The position numbers were made by a program, and so were the translations under genes. From assembly GCA_045580325.1 (NCBI GenBank), contig JAZNNR010000030.1:1-30119 (forward strand): a stretch of 30,119 nt of DNA, in the 5' to 3' direction. Shown here one piece after another: positions 10,501 to 16,455 of the stretch (the stretch's first letter is position 1; every line of letters starts with the position of its first letter). The DNA comes from SIG672 sp045580325 (GTDB taxonomy: Bacteria > Bacillota > Clostridia > Oscillospirales > CAG-272). The notes under the pieces are model-generated. The model searched no databases. It was given only the letters and a program-made list of their open reading frames with translations, and was not told the DNA's origin.

Positions 10501-10923
10501 GCCGGTCGCTTCCCAAACCTGTTTACTGCCATTTTTACCGTAAACAAGGGTAGGATGTCCGCCCGCTCTTATTCCGAAGGAAAAGTGAGTATCACCCGAG
10601 TTTCCACCGGTCCAGGTGTCATTCCAAATGTCCCACTGTGTTCCGAGGATAACGCCGCTTGCGGTGTCATATACCTCGCTGGGAATATATACCCATGCCT
10701 CATAAGTAACAGGAAGTGCTTCCAGCTTCTTATCAATCATGTAGTATCCCTTAGTGTGTGTAAGTGCTTCGCCGAAAACGTCTGCCGACTGCACACGTTC
10801 TACGGTGATACCTGTTCTTTCGCTCGATTCAGCGGTCTCTGTTGCGGCTGTTACTGCCAAAAACATCGACGCTATCATCGAGAAAACGAGCAAGCAAGAA
10901 ACTAGTCTTTTAAGTGTTTTCAT
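4531..10923 (-). CDS. Giant secreted metallophosphoesterase/dockerin/DUF4886 protein B (2130 aa)
   Basis: The ATG at 10923 follows AAGGAGAA by five bases. Residues 1 to about 27 form a signal peptide nearly identical to that of protein A. Domains in order: LamG-like (about 45-285); calcineurin-like metallophosphoesterase (about 303-590) with D311-L-Q313, GDITD at 346-350, GNHD at 379-382, H466 and GHMH at 514-517; four beta-sandwich modules (about 596-790, 808-1011, 1024-1223, 1374-1561); InlB B-repeats (about 1228-1293, 1298-1364, 1573-1641); a dockerin (about 1643-1712) with two calcium loops of the form DxNxDGxIN; a DUF4886/SGNH-like domain (about 1728-1980) with GNSFS at 1736-1740 and DGYH at 1918-1921; and a C-terminal beta-rich tail. 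The His of the DxH motif is Gln313. The protein is probably an extracellular two-enzyme protein tethered through the dockerin. Substrates are unknown. The internal dockerin is unusual, as dockerins normally sit at an end. Confidence 0.92.
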   Translation of the reverse strand: MKTLKRLVSCLLVFSMIASMFLAVTAATETAESSERTGITVERVQSADVFGEALTHTKGYYMIDKKLEALPVTYEAWVYIPSEVYDTASGVILGTQWDIWNDTWTGGNSGDTHFSFGIRAGGHPTLVYGKNGSKQVWEATGKGVIPADKWTHVVMGHDTREANRHVWCFIDAGGEGGWDTFEKVGKGAGLLELDASALDNPVYLAGDGIGGTSHALDSGIILGDVALYSDLRAASGGEVKYDYENGADLTDPNLILYYQISSANQNKDIKDASGHGYDMNFYRTFLTEAEMNEIRAKDEYEYTYSIAFLPDLQYMTNRFPNKLGAIFDHIIDTKEDKNLQYVVSVGDITDKDAQWEWNAVKKQYDLLDAAGIPYTLVRGNHDIYTTDKVMLDQTFGKDSEYYKHVAANGGFYDTNSATNAYVRFEVGSVKYLILCLDWGIKDTKVLDWADDVIEAHPDRRVMVTMHAWMNSDGTRFEEGDSCIPSDYNSANIDPQQMWDDYFAKHSNIDMIVCGHMHSDNILVENATGTNGNLVYQLLIDSQSSDLGVASGGYNGLGLIAYMYFTEDGNHAKIEYYSTTYNRYYYEKNTEISLDFGDSNKFIESDGTPLVPNSTDNANWTTVDGKLYLKDSVNHSLLRFENELDQNRVEATISTSTAAHKTALTSRGNIRDGIIFAVSEDGKNYYWAFVNAWNCIEVYKMSDWLLMSDPDNNCGGTGGVDVSAVADEFTLAVEWDNAGNIKVYVDGDLIHDLKDPGTPLTGTGYGLRSVKGVASNDTGSYYTSIVAGEKVTSTPVIPGTPESSLPVYDNFKDAAGNVLNPYFVNNVIWDNNSGKVFLPEKIAKGFLLFDNELANNRIEATIVVKDNKGGADNGGDGNKRSGLVFALTDHDGDGMFNPTGTDVSYYWAFINDWGALEVIEMGKYGNWQWLSNPAADINSYGINTDEGVRLAAEWDDQGHIKMYANDQLVLDITDPTPLTGDLYGMYAVKHYNYASDPSLVNTYYTSLVAGEELIWAESEGPSIPDSYENCVDGEANLLNPYFVNENYWFDDNGGLKPAPGAMENFLLFDTPLANNRVEGTLKIAINGDKNTRNGIVFALTDIDNDATFASYSGTDLSYYWVFVSGQNMLGLAEMGAKQNWAWLADEVSLETLGIDAAQGVTLAAEWDAEGNIKVFANGILAIEAKDASPLNGNLYGVFMRSWANTADGGFAHKHTLTSYVAGGALTIPDTTVSVTVDPTDAGTVTGAGDYILNATATLTVTANAGYSFVGWYDGEELKSSDTTYTFKVTADCNLTAKFSKNTYEVTVAPEANGTAEGGGTFAEGASITVTATANTGYKFAGWYNGTTKVSADATYTFIVEENITLTAKFEKVTYTVPKDAEGNPLNPYFVNGNTWTEADGAIKPAPGAMENFILFDNALAVNRVEATFKNLPHNNDGNTRNGIVFALTDIDGDKTFGMGDAGVSYYWACVSGYGEVQLIQMGAGKSWQNYTTGGSVDLSKDVTLAVEWDAEGNIKVFANGELRIEKKLAEPLTGNLYGVLMRSWANTEGGGYSHAHTVTSFIAGGALATPEKVEITVDSTEGGTVTGAGEYEFGASVTLTATPADGYVFEGWYENGELVSSSKVLTFTAQADRQLTAKFAAEVVEFIYGDANGDGEINMDDVILLRKYITKFDYDTNTSGENVEAGADANGDGKINMKDVILLRQYIANYDYETGSSSVVLGPKWQADGELKILAIGNSFSVDAMQYLYQVAQDAGVKNITLGNMYIGGCTLETHLANARNNSNAYRYYTNTNGTWTSVEGVSIETAVTSDDWDFITFQQASGYSGVADTYPDLVELMSIVRSLDQNATFAWHMTWAYDEDSTHQHFAHYNNDQMTMYNAIVNAVNTHILPNDKIDIIIPSGTAVQNTRTSFIDDMTRDGYHLSNIGQYIAAMTYMKALTGLSIDNSTNRPSDMDSYELMAAIESVNNAIKTPFAVTDSLYPVAPYDDSANVGVIPEGYVQLTASQMGLTAASYYNTAGSDIWENTSSAFARGFMATKKFTKEELPVGSIIEIAEGWRYRPEGWEYTGTRPDNVSMVRIIIDEEWWGTYTERAFNISQNDHSTSNTVEITLSTEEVANTIFKIIVPESAAQ
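5770..5998 (-). other. Dockerin-coding segment inside protein B
   Basis: Two EF-hand-like repeats start at GDANGDGEINMDDV and GADANGDGKINMKDV. Each is followed by ILLR and a YI segment, as in type I dockerins. All calcium-ligand positions of the DxNxDGxxxxxD loop are present in both copies, so the fold should be functional. A cohesin-bearing partner would be needed for attachment; none is seen in this window. Confidence 0.9.
6240..6555 (-). repeat. Long direct repeat, copy in protein B
   Basis: About 310 bases closely match 29816-30119 in the same orientation, with uninterrupted exact runs of roughly 40 bases, for example from about 6296. Both copies encode the C-terminal half of a beta-sandwich module. 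The partner lies about 23.6 kb away, across the whole polysaccharide locus. Confidence 0.8.
6240..8500 (-). repeat. Degenerate repeat array of beta-sandwich modules in protein B
   Basis: Three of the four roughly 190-200-residue modules of protein B lie here (about 8500-7890, 7850-7255 and 6800-6240). Shared landmarks, in order, are NPYFVN, LLFD or ILFD, NRVEAT, GIVFALTDID, SYYWA, AEWD or AVEWD, a KVFANG-like turn, LTGNLYG and a closing VAGG or VAGE. Further copies are in proteins A and C. The fold is probably concanavalin-A-like, which is an inference from the predicted beta-strand pattern. Confidence 0.75.
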
Positions 10924-10965
10924 AAAAATTCTCCTTTATTAAAAATTTTATGGCTAGCTATGTTA

Positions 10966-10994
10966 ATAGTATCACTAATATACATATTTGTCAA
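10966..10994 (-). promoter_or_regulatory. SigA-type promoter of protein B
   Basis: On the minus strand there is TTGACA (10994-10989), a 17-base spacer and TACTAT (10971-10966), with TG one base before the -10. It starts about 30 bases past the terminator of the polysaccharide operon, so protein B has its own transcription unit. The spacer shares almost every base with the promoter at 4353-4381. Confidence 0.85.
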
Positions 10995-11023
10995 GACAGA
11001 TATTATAATTTTGATAATTTTAA

Positions 11024-11063
11024 CCAAAAAACACCCCGAAAATTTATACAACTTTTCGGGGTG
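11024..11063 (-). terminator. Intrinsic terminator of the polysaccharide operon
   Basis: A perfect 11-bp stem (11032-11042 with 11053-11063, CACCCCGAAAA on the minus-strand 5' arm) has a 10-base loop and is followed directly on the minus strand by TTTTTTGG. It lies about 74 bases past the flippase stop and is the strongest terminator in the window. Confidence 0.9.
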
Positions 11064-11098
11064 CATATTAGCTATTTAATTACTGTCGGCATATACTG

Positions 11099-11120
11099 AC
11101 ACCTAAATTCACTTAGGTGT
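11099..11120. other. Small inverted repeat between flippase stop and terminator
   Basis: ACACCTAA at 11099-11106 pairs with TTAGGTGT at 11113-11120 around a six-base loop. A T-run follows only on the plus strand. It may protect the 3' end of the transcript, or act as a plus-strand terminator. Function is not clear. Confidence 0.4.
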
Positions 11121-11136
11121 GCGTTTTTAAAAAAAT

Positions 11137-12627
11137 TTATTGTTTTTTTCTAAAAATCATCTTAAATAATTTCGGGGAAATCAACAAATTCATTACAGCA
11201 AATAGTGGGAAAACAATCAAAGAAACCTTAACGGCGTTTACAAAGAGCTGCAGAATGCTATCCGCATAAAAATCTCCGAATTTTCCAAACATTGAAATAA
11301 GCAAAGCACACAGTGTCAAATTAGGCAAAACAAATTTAAAGAATTTGCGTTTAGGACGGTTCAAAATAGCCTTGGACAGATACCAAACACTGTAAAGAAG
11401 TCTGAAAGCCATCGCCACTAAGGTTCCGATTGCAACTCCGACAAGTCCCAAGGAATGTATCAAAATAAATGAAAGTCCCAAGTTGATAGACACTTCTACG
11501 ATTGCGCCTACTTTTGTCTGTTTATAATGCCCTGCGGCACTGATAAGCGTCTTGTATGGTAAACCGAGCAGATCTGCCAGACTTGCGCAAATTGCGAAGA
11601 GTGCAAATAAGGGCTGATAGTAGTTAGCATCATTTACGCCGTCGGTGTAAAGCATTACAAATGGCAATATCAGCACCATACATACGGTCATAGCCGCGCA
11701 GGATAACGCACCGCTGGTAACTTCGTAGATATTTATCGTGTCATTTAGCTTCTTGTGTTCTCTGCGCGCCCACAGCTCGCCGATCTTGCTTGAAATTCCC
11801 GAGGAAACCGACACAAGTACTTGTTCAAGCATAAGAATAACCGAGTGATAAACTGCGTATATCGAAACGTCCTTGAATCCGCCGAAAAGCGAGAGCATGA
11901 CCACGTCTGTATTTTTATGGATAACATAAGACAGATGATGAATGACAGCATCGCGCTTTTGTGGAACTGAAAAATTGCCGTCAGACTTTCTTTTTGAAAT
12001 AACATAGTGCTTACGAACATACAAACGGCACGCCGCAGGAACAATTAAAGATACGGCAATTGTCAAAATTTTTACAGTATGTAAGTTTGCCCCAAAATAA
12101 ACTGCTGCGATACACACCGTCAAATTAAGGGCTGTACTTATGATTTGAAAAATTTGAATCATATACAGCTTTTGATCGGCAGTCATAAGAAGCCTGTGTA
12201 TCAAAGCAAAATAATAATTGAAGAAGGTGTTCGTTCCGAGAATTATGACCATAGTAGCAACGTAGAGCCAATCAAACTCGGTTTGAACAAAGAATTTCAT
12301 ACTGCCTGCCAGTGCGACAGCAAATATGATAAATATTGAAGACAGTTTTCCGAAAAATCTTTTTCCGTCATTGAAAATATCGGAAACAGCATTCATATCG
12401 CCTTCTGCAAGCGGCTTATACAGCGAAGCACGCATAACTCCGCCAATACCGCCTTCAAGCAGCATAGTATAGGCGAGAATCTGCTCTATTGATTGCATCA
12501 GTCCGTTATTTTCCGAACCAAAATTTTTCAGTATGATTCTTGCAAGAATTAGTCTGCAAATTGCAGTAAAAACCTGATGAAAAACCGATACACTTATATT
12601 CAGTGTTGTTACCGATGGTTTTTTCAT
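11137..12627 (-). CDS. Wzx-like polysaccharide flippase (MATE/MOP superfamily)
   Basis: The 496-residue protein is strongly hydrophobic, with about 12 to 14 predicted membrane segments, a typical length and layout for oligosaccharide flippases of the MOP superfamily. The N-terminal segment with a conserved ARIILKNFGSENNGLM-type stretch and the two halves of six or seven helices fit polysaccharide biosynthesis proteins of the RfbX/Wzx type. It should flip lipid-linked repeat units across the membrane for polymerisation. It is the last gene of the polysaccharide operon, 28 bases after the acetyltransferase, and is followed by the intrinsic terminator at 11024-11063. The ATG has only a distant AAAGG as ribosome binding site. 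Substrate specificity cannot be read from sequence. Confidence 0.88.
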   Translation of the reverse strand: MKKPSVTTLNISVSVFHQVFTAICRLILARIILKNFGSENNGLMQSIEQILAYTMLLEGGIGGVMRASLYKPLAEGDMNAVSDIFNDGKRFFGKLSSIFIIFAVALAGSMKFFVQTEFDWLYVATMVIILGTNTFFNYYFALIHRLLMTADQKLYMIQIFQIISTALNLTVCIAAVYFGANLHTVKILTIAVSLIVPAACRLYVRKHYVISKRKSDGNFSVPQKRDAVIHHLSYVIHKNTDVVMLSLFGGFKDVSIYAVYHSVILMLEQVLVSVSSGISSKIGELWARREHKKLNDTINIYEVTSGALSCAAMTVCMVLILPFVMLYTDGVNDANYYQPLFALFAICASLADLLGLPYKTLISAAGHYKQTKVGAIVEVSINLGLSFILIHSLGLVGVAIGTLVAMAFRLLYSVWYLSKAILNRPKRKFFKFVLPNLTLCALLISMFGKFGDFYADSILQLFVNAVKVSLIVFPLFAVMNLLISPKLFKMIFRKKQ

Positions 12628-12655
12628 AACGGATAATGCCTTTCCCGAAGATTAT

Positions 12656-13174
12656 TTATCTTCGCATTTTTAAAATACGCGCAGGATTTCCCCCAACAAT
12701 TGCATAATCGGGAACGTCGTGTGTTACAACAGCTCCGGCACCAATAATAGCACCGTTTCCCACTCGAACGCCCGGAAGAATAATAACCCGCGCTCCGATC
12801 CAAACATCATTTCCAATAACGACCGGCTTTTCTTCAGAAAATCCTTGAGTGTTCATTGGGATATCTATTCGGTCAAACATATGATTGGTAACAAAAATGC
12901 AAACATCGGGACCCATCATAACGTTATCTCCAATGATGGTTTTGCCGTTTATTTGTGCATTTATCCCGACGCCCGAATTATCTCCGATCTCAAGTGAAGA
13001 CGGAAACTGTGCGCCCTTTTCTATATTTACGTTCTTGCCGCATTTTTCAAGAATAAGTTTAGCGCAAAAGGCTCTGATCTGCTTTTGACCTAAATTTATC
13101 CAAAAGAAAGATGCAGGCAAATGGGCAGCCAGGAGATAAATAACTCTGCCTATAAGAAGTTTGATTTTTTTCAT
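12656..13174 (-). CDS. Left-handed beta-helix acetyltransferase (WcaF/maltose acetyltransferase type)
   Basis: The 172-residue protein has hexapeptide repeats from about residue 60 to 160 (IGDNSGVGI, IIGDNVMMG, VIGNDVWIG, GNGAIIGAG). The likely catalytic His lies in the VTNHMF segment, and the end VGGNPARIL is typical of the family. It should transfer an acetyl group from acetyl-CoA to a sugar hydroxyl, decorating the repeat unit in the cytoplasm. The N-terminal ~25 residues are hydrophobic, perhaps membrane-associating. The ATG follows GGTGG by about seven bases. It sits between the Stealth gene (97-base gap) and the flippase gene. Confidence 0.9.
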   Translation of the reverse strand: MKKIKLLIGRVIYLLAAHLPASFFWINLGQKQIRAFCAKLILEKCGKNVNIEKGAQFPSSLEIGDNSGVGINAQINGKTIIGDNVMMGPDVCIFVTNHMFDRIDIPMNTQGFSEEKPVVIGNDVWIGARVIILPGVRVGNGAIIGAGAVVTHDVPDYAIVGGNPARILKMRR

Positions 13175-13271
13175 TTTTTACCACCTGTTATTATAGTTAC
13201 ATTGGTTGTTTTCTCTGTATAAATAAGTCTATGTTTTTCAGAATTGTTTGAGATAAATATATTCGTTCTCT

Positions 13272-14279
13272 TCAGTTCTCTGCCTGATTTTCGAAAGTAC
13301 TCTTCTCGGGGAATTTCTTTTCAAAAGACTTTATTACAGTTTGCTTAGAGTAATCAAAGTCAACGTATGAAGAATCATTTATGCACAGCATTTTACATTC
13401 TTCATCTGCAACTATGTTCTGCAGCTCCGACAAATCATTCAAAAGACTAAAAACCTTTCCTCGCGATTTTTTCGAAACAACCGAAAATTTTCCCGACGCC
13501 AACTGCCAATAGCGGAAAATACTTTGACTGACGTCGTACGGGGTACGAAATCTATTGTAACAAATCTTATCGAGAGTCGCTTCGTCTTTTTCCCATACCT
13601 CTTCGAGCGTGCTTTTCAAATAGGGAGAAGCAAGATGGTGATTATCAAATCCAACAAAAAGATTTTTGTTTTCCAGCTTTAAAATATTTCGCAGATTCGC
13701 CTTCCACGGATATGCAAAGTTCACATAATGCCCGATATTCTTAAAAAATGACTTGGCGTACGAAAAGAATCGACTGATCTCGTGAACCTCTGTGAAAAGT
13801 ATATGTCCGTATCCGTCGTCCGAGCTCTCCAGCCAAACGTTTGTAAGGTGAGCATAGTCGCAGGGCAGACCGTTTTTGAAAAAGAATTCTGGATTTATAG
13901 GACCGTTTAAGAACATATCATCGCAAAAATACACGAAATGTTCGCTTAGTCCCGGAATTCTATGCATATTGAGTTCAATCGGATGCGAGCTGAAAGTAGG
14001 CAGATATTTGTCGGGAATATAATCCTTGTGATTAACAATATGTAGTTTAGGGTTATCCGTATTAAGCCACTCGGGCAGATGTCCCCATGTAACAAAATGA
14101 ATCTTATTAACCCAAGGGGCATAGGCCTCTACTGCGCGAAACCAATATTTGAGGGTTTCCATATCGCGGTATCGGTTTTCTCCACCTTCTTTTTCATTTT
14201 TCTGCATATATTGATTTTTTTCTTTCAACCATTCAGGATCACTGCCGTCAACCCATGTAACAACAAAATCAATATTCAT
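13272..14279 (-). CDS. Stealth-family sugar-phosphate transferase
   Basis: The N-terminus has the Stealth CR1 motif DFVVTWVDGSDP (residues 4-15), followed by CR2-type blocks: RYRDMETLKYWFRAVE, HFVTWGHLPEWL, and FVYFCDDMFLNG with its DD pair. A later block HHLASPYLKSTLEEVW and a C-terminal R-x-x-D-V-S region match the CR3/CR4 order. Members of this family transfer a hexose-1-phosphate (for example GlcNAc-1-phosphate) to make phosphodiester links in capsular polymers. About 335 residues is normal. I chose ATG 14279 over an upstream start because AGAGGT lies seven bases before it and the CR1 block begins there; the longer start would overlap the upstream gene. It suggests that the polymer made here carries phosphodiester bonds. 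Confidence 0.9.
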   Translation of the reverse strand: MNIDFVVTWVDGSDPEWLKEKNQYMQKNEKEGGENRYRDMETLKYWFRAVEAYAPWVNKIHFVTWGHLPEWLNTDNPKLHIVNHKDYIPDKYLPTFSSHPIELNMHRIPGLSEHFVYFCDDMFLNGPINPEFFFKNGLPCDYAHLTNVWLESSDDGYGHILFTEVHEISRFFSYAKSFFKNIGHYVNFAYPWKANLRNILKLENKNLFVGFDNHHLASPYLKSTLEEVWEKDEATLDKICYNRFRTPYDVSQSIFRYWQLASGKFSVVSKKSRGKVFSLLNDLSELQNIVADEECKMLCINDSSYVDFDYSKQTVIKSFEKKFPEKSTFENQAEN

Positions 14280-14286
14280 ATTATTT

Positions 14287-14292
14287 ACCTCT
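14287..14292 (-). promoter_or_regulatory. Ribosome binding site fixing the Stealth start
   Basis: AGAGGT on the minus strand lies seven bases before ATG 14279. No comparable site precedes the in-frame start 60 bases upstream, which would sit inside the preceding gene. Confidence 0.7.
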
Positions 14293-14319
14293 GTTATGCT
14301 GTAATCATAATTGTTACGC

Positions 14320-15423
14320 TTATTTACTTTTCGCGGCACTTTCGTAATGTGCTTTTATTTTTCTTATATAAGCTTCTGTAGATATATTTAAAAGATTTTG
14401 CGATAATTTATATTTATCCACATTAAATCCTTTGGTGATAGCATCTGCCCATATTTTTACGTCATTATGCGGAAGAAAAAATCCCGCTCCTACATTTGAA
14501 TCTTCTGAAATATTATCTGACATCAAGCAGACAACTCCGGCAGCTTGCGATTCCAATGCAACCAAAGGAAGACCCTCGGACTCCGAAGGAAGAAGACTGT
14601 AATCCGCTTCCGCAAAGGCGCTTCTCTTATCATAATCATGCGGAAGAATTGAAACAAATTCCGCAAGTTCATAGTCCATAATTACTTCGTTCATTTTTTC
14701 AAGATAATCCGGTTCGTCGGGATGCCTGTATCCTATAAATGACAATCGGGATTCTATTCCTCTTTCACGAAGCTCGTTAAGTAAATTCAAAGAAAAAATC
14801 TGATTTTTTAATTTGCAAAAATATCCTATTTGCAGAAGATTGATACCGTCATGTGAAATATGCTTTATAGATTCATACAGCGAAACATAGACTGGATTTG
14901 TAATATTTTGATAATCCACATCGTTGTAAAGCGAGTCGCCTGAATTTTTAGAGCATGCAAGTCTAACCGTTGCATACTTGCAAAGTATCTTTTTGGTAAT
15001 ATTAAAATACAACCTCATTATCAAATTACGGCCATGCCATAGGTATGTCCCGTGTCCGTGAGATATTCTTACTAAAACCCCCATATGCTTGGCAGCTAAA
15101 TGGCAGGCTGCATCTTGCCACCCGCTATGGCAGTGAATTATATCGTATTTGTTTTTTTTCAGCAGTTTGGTAATACCTTTGTAGATCTGAAAAAATGAAA
15201 AAGGATATAGAATTTTGTGATCGGCATAACTAATAGAATTGATTTTATAAACATTCACCCCGTATTTTTTAAATGTATCATCATAGTAACCCGATTTATC
15301 GCACAGCGTTACTATGTCAAAATCATATTCATTATTAAGTTCTTTTACAATTGTCATAAGAACTGCAGAAACACCACCAACACACAGTTCTAACGGCGAA
15401 ACAAGAAGAATTCTCTTTTTCAT
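14320..15423 (-). CDS. GT4-family glycosyltransferase (GT-B fold)
   Basis: The 367-residue protein starts with an LLVSP strand followed by a GGVSAVLM segment, the acceptor-side entry of GT4 enzymes. Residues about 95-125 carry DIIHCHSGWQDA, a typical HxH-containing block. The donor-binding region has SESEGLPLVALE, the E-x7-E motif, near residue 290. It would use a nucleotide sugar to extend the lipid-linked repeat unit at the inner membrane face. The ATG follows AAGGAA by nine bases. It lies 24 bases after the GT2 gene and is followed by the Stealth gene. Donor and linkage cannot be inferred. Confidence 0.9.
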   Translation of the reverse strand: MKKRILLVSPLELCVGGVSAVLMTIVKELNNEYDFDIVTLCDKSGYYDDTFKKYGVNVYKINSISYADHKILYPFSFFQIYKGITKLLKKNKYDIIHCHSGWQDAACHLAAKHMGVLVRISHGHGTYLWHGRNLIMRLYFNITKKILCKYATVRLACSKNSGDSLYNDVDYQNITNPVYVSLYESIKHISHDGINLLQIGYFCKLKNQIFSLNLLNELRERGIESRLSFIGYRHPDEPDYLEKMNEVIMDYELAEFVSILPHDYDKRSAFAEADYSLLPSESEGLPLVALESQAAGVVCLMSDNISEDSNVGAGFFLPHNDVKIWADAITKGFNVDKYKLSQNLLNISTEAYIRKIKAHYESAAKSK

Positions 15424-15447
15424 ATTGCAGATTTCCTTATAAATGTT

Positions 15448-16455
15448 TTATACCTTTTTAAACAAAAGCTTCAAAAGACGAAACTGTTTATGTCTTATCA
15501 AAAACACTTTGATTTTTTCCTTCAAATTTTGAATTTTCGGATAAGCTAGGCAGAGCGACGAGCTTATAACATCTTGATCTACAAAACTCGAAACAACTTT
15601 GCAACGTTCCGAAAACGACATATTGTCCGATGAATCAAGAAGCGCGTCTCTTGTCCATTCAACCGTATGGCGTGTTATATACCCGTCTATTTGCGAGTTC
15701 ACATCAATTTTTGTTCCCGTAAAGCATTTTTTCATTTCTTTCTTTAGGGCCACGATCCTCTGCGCCATAACATCAGAGCTTTTATATGATGCCGAAGACA
15801 AATTGGTTCTATAATGGTAAAAAGTATCGTTTGAAACGTATACAGAAGCCGCGTTTAGTATAGCTAAATATGCCGCGATCGCATCTTCCCCGTAATCGAT
15901 ATTTTGTGATACCGAGGGAATTACTTCACATAAAATCGATCTTTTTATGATTTTATTGCAAAGTGAGGGAATCAGCGCGGATCCATTAAGCTCATAATCG
16001 AACAACATCCTATTATATATACACTCATTTAACTTTTCTTTGGAGAAAAAGCCCGGTTCAGTATTGTTGATGATAGCTTTTGGCACGACATCTTCAATTA
16101 GCATAGCAAAGATTCCAATATCAGCATTGGTATCTTCAATATGCGCCATCATAACAGAGTACGTTTCTTTATCGATCCAGTCATCACTGTCCACATAGGT
16201 TACAAAATCACCTGTTGCATAAGATGTGCCAAGCTGTCTTGAAAAGGTAACACCGTGATTTTCTTGGTGAATAACTCTGATACGCTCATCTCTCAGTGCA
16301 TATTCATCGCAAATTTCTCCGCTTCTATCGCTCGAACCGTCATTGATCAAAATAATTTCAAGATTTGTAAAAGTCTGCTTCAGAATACTGTCAAGGCATT
16401 CCTTGAGATATTTTTCCGCATTATAAACCGGAACAACAACACTTAATTTCGACAC
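15448..16455 (-). CDS. GT2-family glycosyltransferase (GT-A fold)
   Basis: The start SVVVPVYNAEKYL and the LINDGSSDRSGEICDEY block are the classic GT2 nucleotide-binding region. TYVDSDDWID at about residues 90-99 holds the metal-binding DxD. The 335-residue length with a basic C-terminus fits EpsJ/capsular enzymes. The start codon is GTG at 16455, after GAGGT at eight bases. The gene overlaps the end of the previous GT4 gene by 13 bases, so translation is probably coupled. It should add one sugar to the repeat unit. The sugar is unknown. Confidence 0.92.
   Translation of the reverse strand: MSKLSVVVPVYNAEKYLKECLDSILKQTFTNLEIILINDGSSDRSGEICDEYALRDERIRVIHQENHGVTFSRQLGTSYATGDFVTYVDSDDWIDKETYSVMMAHIEDTNADIGIFAMLIEDVVPKAIINNTEPGFFSKEKLNECIYNRMLFDYELNGSALIPSLCNKIIKRSILCEVIPSVSQNIDYGEDAIAAYLAILNAASVYVSNDTFYHYRTNLSSASYKSSDVMAQRIVALKKEMKKCFTGTKIDVNSQIDGYITRHTVEWTRDALLDSSDNMSFSERCKVVSSFVDQDVISSSLCLAYPKIQNLKEKIKVFLIRHKQFRLLKLLFKKV

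Noticed and set aside
9214..10905. Plus-strand open frames opposite the phosphoesterase of protein B
   Set aside because: Similar antisense frames occur at the corresponding place in protein A, so they reflect shared coding sequence on the minus strand, not genes.
13175..13271. Possible promoter before the acetyltransferase gene (TATAAT complement at 13190-13195)
   Set aside because: The transcription start would fall in the ribosome binding site and there is no recognisable -35 at 17 bases. The gap is more likely just spacing within the operon.
14280..14339. A 20-residue N-terminal extension of the Stealth protein
   Set aside because: It overlaps the upstream gene, has no ribosome binding site, and lies ahead of the conserved CR1 block that begins right after ATG 14279.
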